Source: Tychonema litorale BBK16
Lineage (GTDB): Bacteria > Cyanobacteriota > Cyanobacteriia > Cyanobacteriales > Microcoleaceae
Length of the DNA stretch: 28,451 bases
Assembly: GCF_021648855.1 (NCBI RefSeq)
Contig: NZ_JAKJHX010000066.1
Span: forward strand, 1-28,451
Direction: 5' to 3'
Under the pieces are notes generated by a model. It had not been told where the DNA came from and searched no databases. It saw nothing but the letters and a program-made list of their open reading frames with translations. The translations under genes were made by a program, and so were the position numbers. This document shows positions 7,912-15,701 of this stretch, one piece after another. Positions within the stretch are counted from its first letter, which is position 1. Each line of letters begins with the position of its first letter.

Positions 7912-7935
7912 GCCAGCCAGTAAGCTGACTGGCTG
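7912..7935 (-). terminator. Hairpin after the 98-aa gene
   Basis: The inverted repeat GCCAGCCAG/CTGACTGGC (one mismatch) around TAAG lies about 20 bases past the stop of the minus-strand gene ending at 7956. It lacks a clear T-run, so it is a possible terminator or mRNA-stabilising stem. Confidence 0.35.
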
Positions 7936-7955
7936 CTGTCTAGGCTATTTTGTTC

Positions 7956-8252
7956 TCAGTTAACTTCCTGCTTGGGAGAGTGCTGAGCAATCCACTCGCG
8001 AATCTTGTCATTCGCCATATCATTGAAGTACGGTATGTCTTTTTCTTTTATAGCTTGACGCTCGGCTAGGTTCAAGGCGATCGCAACAAGCTGACGCTTG
8101 GGTAGGTTCAAGGCGATCGCCACAAGCGGAGGCTTTGGCTGTGTCTGCCTTTGACCGTCTTGATGGAGCTTATAAACCAGAGAAGCTAGCTCCAAACCAT
8201 GAGGATGCTTAGACAGCGTGTCTAGTAGAAACAGCGGATTTTCTGTTATCAT
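7956..8252 (-). CDS. Hypothetical protein with a 12-residue tandem repeat (98 aa)
   Basis: The family is not recognised. Residues ~43-68 hold two near-identical 12-residue units, LVAIALNLPKRQ and LVAIALNLAERQ. They derive from a 36-bp DNA duplication centred on GCGATCGC at 8053-8125, and each HIP1 octamer encodes Ala-Ile-Ala. The N-terminal part (ENPLFLLDTLSKHPHGLELASLVYKL) and the C-terminal part (NDKIREWIAQH) look helical and globular. There is no strong ribosome-binding site before the ATG. It lies divergent to the winged-helix gene at 8607, 354 bases away. Confidence 0.55.
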   Translation of the reverse strand: MITENPLFLLDTLSKHPHGLELASLVYKLHQDGQRQTQPKPPLVAIALNLPKRQLVAIALNLAERQAIKEKDIPYFNDMANDKIREWIAQHSPKQEVN

Positions 8253-8344
8253 TGTTTTAGTTGGTTAAAAAACAGCCGAATCTTTACAGTGGTCTGATGC
8301 ATACGAGCGCAGCCACTATATTACGAAAAATAGAAAACATTAGA

Positions 8345-8373
8345 GCGTCCTCAGACCTGCCAGTTTGAGGGCG
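8345..8373. other. Hairpin in the 8253-8606 gap
   Basis: GCGTCCTCA and TGAGGGCG can pair with one G-T, followed by TTTTGTT on the plus strand, so the shape is terminator-like. No plus-strand gene ends just upstream, so its purpose is unclear. Apart from this and the operator array at 8539-8610, the 354-base gap holds nothing I can identify. Confidence 0.3.
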
Positions 8374-8538
8374 TTTTGTTGTCTATATTTAATACCATAA
8401 CAGCTCAAAGCTGAATTGGCAACATTACGTGCACAACTGGGTACCAAAATTAAGTGCATGACCGTAATTCTAATACCTTATCAATAAATACCTTGGTAAC
8501 AACTTAAAAAAATAACACAAATATATACCAGGGCTTAC

Positions 8539-8610
8539 GCATCAACTGCATATCATTTACGCATCAAGTACATATGCTATGATATGCAGTTGATGCACCT
8601 GTACTTATGC
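8539..8610 (+). promoter_or_regulatory. Operator-like repeat array over the promoter of the winged-helix gene
   Basis: GCATCAACTGCATATCAT (8539-8556) is the exact reverse complement of 8579-8596. A direct variant, GCATCAAGTACATAT, lies between them at 8561-8575. A weaker inverted copy at 8598-8610 overlaps the start codon. A candidate promoter, TTTACG (8556-8561) and TATGAT (8578-8583) with 16-base spacing, sits inside the array. The arrangement fits autoregulation by the product at 8607, or a small replication-type iteron set; both are inference. Confidence 0.65.
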
Positions 8611-9086
8611 ACTTAAAACATATGTTGAGCGATAAAAATCACCAAAATGACGAGGAAGACTTGGATGAGTCGCTAATCAAAGAAATTAATGACTTAGTTC
8701 AACAACCTCTTCAGCCCACAAATAAAAATTCTAAAAATGACTTACAACCCTTGCCAGTTGTCCATTCAGACCTGGACGAGTATGGTCTAGACCCCTACGA
8801 GTTCCGGCTCTATGCCCATGTTGTTCGCAGGACAGGAGGAAAACTCACAGGTGAGTGTTTCGCTAAACTGAAGAAAACAGCAGAAATATGCCACATGAGC
8901 GTTAGAAAAGCCCAATATGCCCTAAAAACTCTATGTGATGCGGGTTTAATACTGAAGGAACAGCGTAGGGGACGTACTGACGTGTACAGACTAACTCCCA
9001 AAAGCAACTGGAAGCCAAAAGAAGAACTCAAGCAGATTCGACAGAAAGTCAAAGAGTCTAAAGTTGAGGACTCAGAAGAAGAGTAA
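8607..9086 (+). CDS. Winged-helix (HTH) DNA-binding protein (159 aa)
   Basis: Residues ~50-125 form a winged helix-turn-helix: DEYGLDPYEFRLYAHVVRRT, then KTAEICHMSVRKAQYALKTL as the recognition region, then ALKTLCDAGLILKEQ and the wing RRGRTDVYRLT. This resembles the HTH_36-type domain found in phage and plasmid replication proteins and small transcription regulators. The N-terminus (1-50) and C-terminus (135-159) are highly charged. No catalytic domain is present, so a regulator is likelier than an initiator. Neither ATG candidate (8607 or 8622) has a good ribosome-binding site. The predicted promoter lies only about 25 bases upstream, so the leader is very short. Its gene is preceded by four copies of a GCATCAA-type site. 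Confidence 0.75.
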   Translation: MHLKHMLSDKNHQNDEEDLDESLIKEINDLVQQPLQPTNKNSKNDLQPLPVVHSDLDEYGLDPYEFRLYAHVVRRTGGKLTGECFAKLKKTAEICHMSVRKAQYALKTLCDAGLILKEQRRGRTDVYRLTPKSNWKPKEELKQIRQKVKESKVEDSEEE

Positions 9087-9108
9087 AATGCAAACAAGCT
9101 AAACCGTG

Positions 9109-9129
9109 GTACGGGCGGGACACCCGTAC
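9109..9129. terminator. GTACGGG/CCCGTAC hairpin after the winged-helix gene
   Basis: Perfect 7-bp GC-rich arms surround a 7-base loop, 22 bases after the stop at 9086. It may be a dispersed repeat (GTACGGGCGGGACACCCGTAC type) that also serves as a terminator. There is no T-run. Confidence 0.4.
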
Positions 9130-9193
9130 ATCATCTGCGGTTAAAATATTCGTAGAATAAATTAAGAGTTAGGTGCGATCGTCCTTAACACCC

Positions 9194-9550
9194 TTAGTTT
9201 AGGGGGTAATAATTAGGGGTAAATGTGATTTGACCTTGCGATAGCTTCGCAATTTCCTTACTCAAACCTAAATGGCGGATTTTGCCAGCTTTAATCAAGT
9301 CAGCAAATACCTCTAATTGTTCCAGAATTGGTATGGTTTCGTGTTCTTGGGCGATGTCATAGTCTGGAGCACCAAATAGTGGCACGTAGCGATCGGGCCA
9401 GTGGATCTGATACAGGTCGATATAATCGGTTTGCAAGCGTTTCAGGCTGTCGTTTAGTGCTTTTTCGACATTTGGGCGATCGATCTGATTTTTGCCTTCC
9501 CGAATCCACTTTAATCGAGAGCTTCGCCCTGCCACTTTAGTCGCTTTGAC
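9194..9550 (-). pseudogene. Internal fragment of a Tas-type aldo/keto reductase
   Basis: Read on the minus strand from about 9550, the residues KATKVAGRSSRLKWIREG, then SLKRLQTDYIDLYQIHWPDR and AGKIRHLGLSKE match the central beta/alpha-barrel strands of the NADPH-dependent aldo/keto reductase family (Tas/YajO-like). Only about 110 of ~330 residues remain. The 5' side is cut at the hairpin that ends a TnpB-type element (9554-9573). The 3' side loses similarity after LGLSKE and reaches a stop in unrelated sequence. The catalytic Tyr and Lys regions at the start of the family domain are missing, so it cannot be active. Confidence 0.85.
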
Positions 9551-9553
9551 ACT

Positions 9554-9573
9554 CCTAGCCGTAAACGGCTAGG
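9554..9573. repeat. Hairpin at the end of a TnpB-type insertion element
   Basis: CCTAGCCGT and ACGGCTAGG are perfect arms around AA. It lies at the stop codon of the TnpB relic, where IS200/IS605-family elements keep their right-end imperfect palindrome and the 3' end of the guide (omega) RNA. Confidence 0.7.
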
Positions 9574-9724
9574 ATTCTTCATTCACAGGGAGATGCCTTG
9601 TAAAAGCAGTGCCTTTACTCGGTCTTACTCTCTCTCCTGAAGCAGTAACGGTATGCCCTAGCGCCAAAATTCGTAAACCTTCATCCCGAATATTCTGAGC
9701 AGCGTTAATGTCTCTATCGTGGTT
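9569..9724 (-). pseudogene. C-terminal relic of a TnpB (IS200/IS605 family) gene
   Basis: The minus-strand frame reads [20 protein letters not shown] followed by the tail [16 protein letters not shown] and ends NEES. DRDxNAAxNI is the third RuvC motif of TnpB and supplies the last catalytic Asp. About 50 of ~400 residues remain; a TAA in the same frame just upstream marks the break. This is a dead copy, different in detail from the N-terminal tnpB at 28118. It probably broke the aldo/keto reductase gene. Confidence 0.88.
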
Positions 9725-9786
9725 TTATTTGCTACCTAGGTATTAGCTCAATAGTCCAGGCATAACCAGGGAAACGAGATAATTCC

Positions 9787-10851
9787 CTAAAATATCGAAC
9801 TCAACATAATTTCATTAGCAGCAATCCAATCATAAATATCTTTTAAAGCAGCTTCCGGGCCAATCAGAGGTTGCCATCCAGTGCGCTCCATCACCCTAGA
9901 AGAATCCGTGATAAAAATAGGAATATCCCCCGCACGTTCCTCCAAAACCGGATGAATCGGAATCGATTTGCCGACAATTTTTTGGCATAAATCAGTTGTC
10001 TCAACTAAAGAAAGACTGTTGTTCAAACCGCCGCCTACATTAAATACTTCACCATCAAATTCAGCAAAGTTTTCTAACTGATAGTCAATCAATCTCAACA
10101 AATCTTCAACGTGTAGTAAATCCCTAACTTGTTTACCACTACCGCCAAAACCGATATAATTTAATGCCTTTTGAAAATAGTGCGCCGCCACCCATAAACC
10201 GCAAACTCCCTGATCCACTTTACCCATTTGCCAAGCACCGGTAATTAACCCGCAGCGGTTGATAATTGCTGGTACATTGTAGGCGGCTCTGTATTCCTCA
10301 ATTAGCAATTCCGAAGCTAGTTTAGTTGCTCCGTAAAGTGAGCGAGCTCCTTTGAGGGGGAAGTCTTCAGAAATGCCTAATTCTGATATTCCAGGTATAG
10401 TTTGATTTGGGGCGATCGCAAATCTTGACTCCAACTCCAATAACCTGATAGACTTGACAGAGGCGATCGGGTAAACTCGACTCGTAGACAAAAACAACAA
10501 ACTCGCACCAGTTTGTCTCGCCAACTCCAAAATATTCACAGTACCCAATAAATTCGTCTGCAAAACGTATTGAGGCGAACTAAAACCCGCTAGCACAGAA
10601 GGTTCCGCAGCACAATCGATAATGCAGTCAACATTCAGCGCCACCGGATCTAAATCTGCCACTGTGCGAATATCCCCATAAACAAACTGAATCCCGGAAT
10701 TTTTAAGCCGAGGTAAATTCAATTCCGAACCCCGGCGGCGCAGGTTATCCAAACAAATTATCTGCAATTCTGGGTGAAGTTTCTTGAGGCCAATTGCCAA
10801 ACAACTACCAATAAAACCCGCACCACCAATAATCAAGATGCTTTCAACCAT
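9787..10851 (-). CDS. NAD-dependent epimerase/dehydratase, CDP-paratose 2-epimerase-like
   Basis: This short-chain (extended SDR) enzyme should convert a nucleotide sugar. The NAD-binding motif GGAGFIG is at residues 9-15, Asp35 follows the second strand, and the catalytic pair is Tyr173/Lys177 (SLYGATK). STSRVYP at ~122-128 is the pattern I associate with the CDP-paratose/tyvelose 2-epimerase branch. The 354-residue length fits. The ATG lies 5 bases after the stop of the GT2 gene, so the two are probably co-transcribed and perhaps translationally coupled. It likely supplies or edits the sugar used by the neighbouring glycosyltransferases. The exact substrate is not readable; a UDP-glucose 4-epimerase-like or dTDP-sugar activity is the alternative. 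Confidence 0.85.
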   Translation of the reverse strand: MVESILIIGGAGFIGSCLAIGLKKLHPELQIICLDNLRRRGSELNLPRLKNSGIQFVYGDIRTVADLDPVALNVDCIIDCAAEPSVLAGFSSPQYVLQTNLLGTVNILELARQTGASLLFLSTSRVYPIASVKSIRLLELESRFAIAPNQTIPGISELGISEDFPLKGARSLYGATKLASELLIEEYRAAYNVPAIINRCGLITGAWQMGKVDQGVCGLWVAAHYFQKALNYIGFGGSGKQVRDLLHVEDLLRLIDYQLENFAEFDGEVFNVGGGLNNSLSLVETTDLCQKIVGKSIPIHPVLEERAGDIPIFITDSSRVMERTGWQPLIGPEAALKDIYDWIAANEIMLSSIF

Positions 10852-10856
10852 TCGCG

Positions 10857-11627
10857 TTATAAAATTTCGTTTGTAGTCAGGACTTTAGTCCTTAATTCAC
10901 TGCGATGATAGTCGCCGCGAGACAGATGTTTTTCTAGCCAGACATACAAAACAATAAACAAATACCGACTTCCCATCTCTTTGATTTTTAGCTTGGAAAT
11001 ACCAGCAGTCCGATTGTACCATCTCAGAGGAATTACATCATAGGAAAAACCCCTAACAATTGCCTTCAGGGGAAGTTCCACAGTTAAATTAAAATGATGG
11101 CTCAAAATCGGCTGCACTCCATCAATCACTTCTTTGCGATAAATCTTAAAAGCATTAGTGACATCATTGTAGCGCAAACCGAAAATACTTTTGACAAACC
11201 AATTTGCCAAGCGATTAATTGCTAGTTTGTGAATGGGATAGTCAACTACAAAGCCACCTTTGATAAATCGGGAACCAAAAACGCAATCATATCCTGCTTG
11301 TAACTGGCGATATCCTGCTACCAAATCCATCGGATCATCGGAAGCATCGGCCATCACAATTGCCACAGCATCGCCGTCAAATTCTGCCAATCCCCGGCGC
11401 ACGGCAAATCCGAAACCGTTGGGAGGTTGATTGTTGATGTATCTAACTGTGGGAAAAGTCTCTGATAATTCTTGACAAATATTCAGAGTGCGATCGACAC
11501 TATTGTCATTCACTATCAAAATTTCGTGCTCAATGGCTTCTAAATCGAGCGTATGGACGATCGCACGCACAGTACCTTCCAAACAGCCCTCTTCGTTGTG
11601 AGCTGGTATAACCACAGAAATTTTCAC
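10857..11627 (-). CDS. Family 2 glycosyltransferase, polyprenyl-phosphate-hexose synthase type
   Basis: The 256 residues form one GT-A domain of the DPM1/dolichyl-phosphate-mannose synthase type: VVIPAHNEEG at the N-terminus, the nucleotide-binding VNDNSVDRT, and the metal-binding DASDD at residues 94-98, then FGSRFIKGG and the acceptor loop region. No C-terminal membrane helices are present, so it should act at the inner face of the membrane. It would transfer a sugar from an NDP-sugar to polyprenyl phosphate. It starts with GTG, overlapping the upstream stop by 4 bases (GTGA), with GGAGGATGAGG just before, so it is tightly coupled to the membrane protein gene. The sugar is unknown. Confidence 0.88.
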   Translation of the reverse strand: MKISVVIPAHNEEGCLEGTVRAIVHTLDLEAIEHEILIVNDNSVDRTLNICQELSETFPTVRYINNQPPNGFGFAVRRGLAEFDGDAVAIVMADASDDPMDLVAGYRQLQAGYDCVFGSRFIKGGFVVDYPIHKLAINRLANWFVKSIFGLRYNDVTNAFKIYRKEVIDGVQPILSHHFNLTVELPLKAIVRGFSYDVIPLRWYNRTAGISKLKIKEMGSRYLFIVLYVWLEKHLSRGDYHRSELRTKVLTTNEIL

Positions 11628-13399
11628 TCCTCATCCTCCACTGTTACCCTAGCGCCACCGCGCAACCTGACAAATTGGTTGTCCACAGGATTATACACCC
11701 AAGCTTTAATTTCCGTTTGGGCGATCGGCAAATTCTTCGCCGAAAAATCAACAACCCATCTTGCATTGTTGTAAACCTGAGACTTCAAAGTCTTAGCAAT
11801 ATCGGGACTGTCTAAGTTTACATAAGCATTAGCAAAAAAAGATGGTTTATCCCCGACAGATAGCAACACAATATTTGGCTGTTGCAACTTTTCTGGCCAA
11901 ACCGCCCATCCCGTAGCTTTAATAGCATTATTTTTGTTAATTGTCAATAATTTATCGCCGATTTGAGGTTGGTCAAAATAGCCGTAAACTTTTCCAGAAT
12001 TAGCAATAAACTCTACATTTTTCGCCAACTTTATCCAACCTATTTTTTCTATAATTGCAGCGCCTTCTCTCACCAGCCAAGTTTTTTTGCTCAGCACCCT
12101 CAAACAGCTTTCCGGCGAATTATTGAAAAAATCTGAGGGTTCCAGATAGTTAATTAAAGCCAAACAATCCTTGCCACCTTGTTTGTAAGGAAGTGCTGAT
12201 GCAGTTTGTGCGATCGCCTGTTGAGAGTTAACAATAATTATCCCAATTAATAGTCCAGCAAACACCCTATAAATAAATTTGTAGTTGCGATTTATAATAG
12301 CACTGTTGCCTCTCACAAACAATTGTCCAAGCTGAACCAAAGCAATTAGTAATAAAATCGAATTAGTTGTATATCGCGATGATTCAATCGCTTGAATCGC
12401 CCCAAATTGAGCTCTTCCAGCGGTAATAATCAGAGCCGATAAAACTGCAAATAAACCTATAGACAACCAAGGTAAAGCCTCACGATACTCATCAATCTTT
12501 CTCCCAAAGTGGAATGCCAACAATAAGAAGCTTATAAATATCAGCAATCCAACTAATGCTGAAATTCCGGGTAAACGTACAATTGGTGAACCTAACAAAC
12601 TCAAAAAATAATCAATGACTACCAGAGGCTGATTCAATAATGAAATAATACTGGTTTTCCGAGTAGGATGATAATCAATTGAGTAAGCCGCACAAGTTGC
12701 CACAAACAGCAAAATCCATACAATAAGTCTTTTTCTTTTCTGTGCCACATTTCCTTGTAAAGCTACAACAGCGGGAATTGCTGCTAACCAAGAAAGTAAA
12801 CCTTGAGCGAGAGAAAAGCTCGCAATCAAGCAGCATAAAGCAGCAATCGATATTTTAATTTTAATATCGTAGGGACACGGCACTGCCGTGTCCTTATCCG
12901 ATAATGGAGACGGCAGTGCCGTATCCCTACTCAGAGAATAAACGGCAGCTACAAAACACAAATTGACTAAAAACCAAGCCAGTTGAAATCCCCAGAGCCA
13001 GTTTTCATGCTGCACCAGAGAGAATAGCAAAATACAACTTAAAATGTTAGTTAAATGCCACAAATTATCGCCGACATTCTTAACCTGCATCGAGGATAAC
13101 TTATAGATAGTGATAAAAGTTATAATAGCCAAAGCGATGCTGAGACACAATGAATAATTAATATTCCATTGAGAAACGAAAACCAAAACAGTAATAATCA
13201 GTTTTGGGATAGCTATCCGGTGGTTGCTGTGCAAAGCCCAAAAATCGTTAAAAGCTACATTTCCCGTGGCTATTTTGTCAAAAAGACTCGCTAACCTCCA
13301 CTCGTCATCGATGGGAACATTAACACTAAAATTTGCTACAAATCCGATTAATAAGACGGCAGGAACTAGATATATAGTTAATAATATAATTTTTTTCAT
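11624..13399 (-). CDS. Polytopic membrane protein, putative GT-C-type glycosyltransferase
   Basis: From the ATG at 13399 the product has 591 residues: a first membrane helix (4-24), then an acidic periplasmic loop with PIDDEW (Asp31, Asp32) and HSNHR (57-61), about ten further hydrophobic segments, and a soluble C-terminal domain from roughly residue 400. The acidic first loop and topology fit GT-C enzymes that use lipid-linked sugars, which the overlapping GT2 gene downstream would make. I chose Met at 13399 because the upstream open frame runs through a hairpin repeat (13424-13456) and does not look like protein. Residues ~157-177 are encoded by an in-frame GTAGGGACACGGCA-type repeat (12869-12930) in a loop between helices. 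The family is not named with certainty. Confidence 0.7.
   Translation of the reverse strand: MKKIILLTIYLVPAVLLIGFVANFSVNVPIDDEWRLASLFDKIATGNVAFNDFWALHSNHRIAIPKLIITVLVFVSQWNINYSLCLSIALAIITFITIYKLSSMQVKNVGDNLWHLTNILSCILLFSLVQHENWLWGFQLAWFLVNLCFVAAVYSLSRDTALPSPLSDKDTAVPCPYDIKIKISIAALCCLIASFSLAQGLLSWLAAIPAVVALQGNVAQKRKRLIVWILLFVATCAAYSIDYHPTRKTSIISLLNQPLVVIDYFLSLLGSPIVRLPGISALVGLLIFISFLLLAFHFGRKIDEYREALPWLSIGLFAVLSALIITAGRAQFGAIQAIESSRYTTNSILLLIALVQLGQLFVRGNSAIINRNYKFIYRVFAGLLIGIIIVNSQQAIAQTASALPYKQGGKDCLALINYLEPSDFFNNSPESCLRVLSKKTWLVREGAAIIEKIGWIKLAKNVEFIANSGKVYGYFDQPQIGDKLLTINKNNAIKATGWAVWPEKLQQPNIVLLSVGDKPSFFANAYVNLDSPDIAKTLKSQVYNNARWVVDFSAKNLPIAQTEIKAWVYNPVDNQFVRLRGGARVTVEDEE
12869..12930. 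repeat. GTAGGGACACGGCA-family hairpin inserted in frame in a coding region
   Basis: Bases 12869-12893 and 12906-12930 are inverted repeats with two mismatches. They lie inside the putative GT-C gene and are translated as SRDTALPSPLSDKDTAVPCP without breaking the frame. Confidence 0.88.
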
Positions 13400-13423
13400 A
13401 AAAGTGCGATCGACACAATACCC

Positions 13424-13456
13424 AGATCCCCGACTTCTTGGAGAAGTCGGGGATCT
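13424..13456. repeat. Hairpin repeat AGATCCCCGACTTC/GAAGTCGGGGATCT
   Basis: Perfect 14-bp arms around a 5-base loop form a dispersed cyanobacterial repeat. It sits in the 101-base gap between the HlyD-family gene and the GT-C-like gene, where it could attenuate read-through. Heptamer repeats (ACAGTCA type) follow at 13469-13503. Confidence 0.8.
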
Positions 13457-13500
13457 AAAACAAGAACACTGACAGTCAACAGTCAACAGTTAACAGTCAA

Positions 13501-15504
13501 CTACTTAACAGTCTTAAACGTATCCATTTTCCCAGTAAATCGGTTGACAAACATCTGCAAAACAGTCCGCTTACCGATATTGATATTAGAACTCACAGAC
13601 ATTCCCGACTGCAAATTAACCTCCAACTGATTAGGCTTGTTCTTATTCAAAATAAACTTTTGACTCTTCAGCTTAATTGTGGTTTTAAAAGCGTAGTATT
13701 TCCGCAGTTCAGTCGGGGCAAGAGCATCGCTGCTAATCTCTATCACTTCACCTTGAGCAGTACCAAATTCCATCGCTGGGAAAGCTTCTACATTCACTTC
13801 CACAGGCACACATTGGTATCTCGTCAAACCCAGTTTCTCTCTGTTAACTTCTTTCTCTGGACAAACGCAACTTTTACCTTTTTCGCAGTCAATTTTTTCT
13901 CCATCCAATTGTTTGCCGTGATGCTTTTCTAACTTCTCTCGTTTGTTCTTCAAAGCTTCCAATATGAGAGCGACGTTGCTGTTTTCCAGATAAACAATTG
14001 CTTGCAAACCACTGTCATCGTCCAAAACTTTGAGCAACTTCTCAGTTTGCTGCGCTTCATAATAAGCTTCTTCGCAACGTGCGGGACGCGGTTGTCCTGG
14101 CTTCACCACTGAGTTAATCACGGATTGGCATATGGGATCTTTTGCCATATCCAACTTAGCTTTCTCCTTCGTAGAAGGTTTCAAATCGAAGATGACACCG
14201 GATACTGGAGACTTCAGAACTTGAGTGTCGCGGGTTTCTTGCGCTTTTTGAAGTTGACCATTTATTTCTGATAGCTTTTTCAGGTTTTCTACCTTGAAAC
14301 GGCTGAGTTGAGAATCGCTGCTAGCAATTTGTTTTTGGTTTTCAGCAATTTTGGAGTAAAGTTCTTTTGCCCAGGCATCCTTCGTGTTTTTCAACTGTTC
14401 CTGGGCGCGTTTAATCGACTCGTCAATGCGCCCTTGTTCTCCTTGCTGGCGTTGCACTTCTGCTGTGATTTTCTGAATATCACCTTGCCGCGCATTAATT
14501 TCGCCTCGACGTGTATTTATCTCACCTAGGCGTGTGTTAATTTCACCTTTGCGGGAATTGATTTCACCTTCGCGTTGCTTAATTTGATCTTGCTGTTTTA
14601 GAACTTCGCTTTGACCTCGGAAAACGTCTTGTTCTTGACGTTCTTTTTGCAATTCTGCGATGGCTCCTGCCTCCACCAGTGGGGTAAGTCTGCCCAGAAT
14701 TCCTTGATTGGACTTCAATACCTGTTGGGACTTTCCTAGCTGTTCGTCAGCCAATTGTTTTTGAGCTACGGCAGATTTGACTTGCTCTTGGGACGAAGCT
14801 AATTGCTGCTGAGAATAATTTAATTGGTTCTGAGCAAAACCGAATTGCTGTTGGGCTACTGTCATTTGAGCGCCTGCTGCTCTCTCAGCATCCTGAGCTT
14901 GTTTGAGTTGTTTTTCTAACTCCTGAACTTGTCCTTGGGCTGCGGCTACGCGAGACTCAAATTCTGATTTGTAGTTGACATAAAGTCCTTTTTGATCGTC
15001 ATCAAAATTTCCGATACCCCGATTGAGGTATAGTTCGTCAATCAAAGCTTGTAGGACTTTATTCTGTGCAGTGAGGCTTTGTCTGTCTTTGATAGTTGAT
15101 TCTAGGCTGGAAGGAATGGGGCCTTGAACTTTGCCACTAACAACATCTTCGTAAAATTTATTTTCCTTTTCCAGGGCTTCTTTAGTTTTCTTGATGGAAG
15201 TGAAATCGGCACTGGAGGCAACGGGGTTAAAAGTGAGCAAGGGCTGGTTCTTTTCTACCCGATCGCCATTTTCGACGTGAACCCTCACCACCGCACCCGT
15301 AGCAGGCGCTTGGATGTCTCTGGCGCCATCTTTTAGTTCCAATTGACCTGTGGCGGGGACAGCTTGTTCGATGCTAGCAAAATAAGCCCAAACCACAGCG
15401 GAACTGGCTATCAACATGATCATCCACAAAAACAAGCGTGACCAAACCGCTGGTTTTTCGAGAATTACTGGTTGTTCAGAAAGCATGATCGATTTCATTG
15501 CCAT
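13501..15504 (-). CDS. HlyD-family membrane fusion protein (type I secretion adaptor)
   Basis: The protein bridges the inner-membrane ABC transporter and an outer-membrane channel of TolC type. The 667 residues comprise a short cytoplasmic N-terminus, one membrane helix (~22-42), a biotinyl/lipoyl-like half (ATGAVVRVHVENGDRVEKNQ at 68-87), a very long coiled coil (~100-420), the second lipoyl half (KSPVSGVIFDLKPSTKE) and the C-terminal beta barrel. Within the coil, residues ~313-346 are five heptads of the form GEIN(S/T/A)R. Two Cys-containing inserts (near 450-475 and 538-570, the latter with KSCVCP) are unusual for the family. No good ribosome-binding site precedes the ATG; Met3 is an alternative. 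It follows the ABC transporter gene after a 197-base gap filled with tandem repeats. Confidence 0.93.
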   Translation of the reverse strand: MAMKSIMLSEQPVILEKPAVWSRLFLWMIMLIASSAVVWAYFASIEQAVPATGQLELKDGARDIQAPATGAVVRVHVENGDRVEKNQPLLTFNPVASSADFTSIKKTKEALEKENKFYEDVVSGKVQGPIPSSLESTIKDRQSLTAQNKVLQALIDELYLNRGIGNFDDDQKGLYVNYKSEFESRVAAAQGQVQELEKQLKQAQDAERAAGAQMTVAQQQFGFAQNQLNYSQQQLASSQEQVKSAVAQKQLADEQLGKSQQVLKSNQGILGRLTPLVEAGAIAELQKERQEQDVFRGQSEVLKQQDQIKQREGEINSRKGEINTRLGEINTRRGEINARQGDIQKITAEVQRQQGEQGRIDESIKRAQEQLKNTKDAWAKELYSKIAENQKQIASSDSQLSRFKVENLKKLSEINGQLQKAQETRDTQVLKSPVSGVIFDLKPSTKEKAKLDMAKDPICQSVINSVVKPGQPRPARCEEAYYEAQQTEKLLKVLDDDSGLQAIVYLENSNVALILEALKNKREKLEKHHGKQLDGEKIDCEKGKSCVCPEKEVNREKLGLTRYQCVPVEVNVEAFPAMEFGTAQGEVIEISSDALAPTELRKYYAFKTTIKLKSQKFILNKNKPNQLEVNLQSGMSVSSNINIGKRTVLQMFVNRFTGKMDTFKTVK

Positions 15505-15537
15505 ATGTTTTATTTGTTATTTGTTAGTTGTTAGTTG

Positions 15538-15700
15538 GGAATTGGGAATTGGGAATTGGGAATTGGGAATAGTTGACTGTTGACTGTTGACTGTTGACTG
15601 TTGGCAGATAATCAATAACTAATAACTGTTAATCAATTCCCCATGCCCCATGCCCGATGCCCCATGCCCGATGCCCCATGCCCGATGCCCGATGCCCATG
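15538..15700. repeat. Three tandem 7-bp repeat arrays between ABC and HlyD genes
   Basis: The gap holds GGGAATT units (15538-15569), GTTGACT units (15571-15605) and a mixed CCCCATG/CCCGATG array of nine units (15639-15700). All three have a 7-base period but different sequences, separated by short AT-rich DNA. They fill almost the whole intergenic space of a putative operon. Confidence 0.9.
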
Positions 15701-15701
15701 A

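Noticed and set aside
13400..13486. Upstream start for the GT-C-like protein (29 extra residues)
   Set aside because: The extension is a translated hairpin repeat with no signal-like character; the Met at 13399 directly begins the first membrane helix.
15538..15700. Tandem repeats that might be a CRISPR array
   Set aside because: Units are 7 bp with no spacers and no cas genes nearby; they are short tandem repeats.
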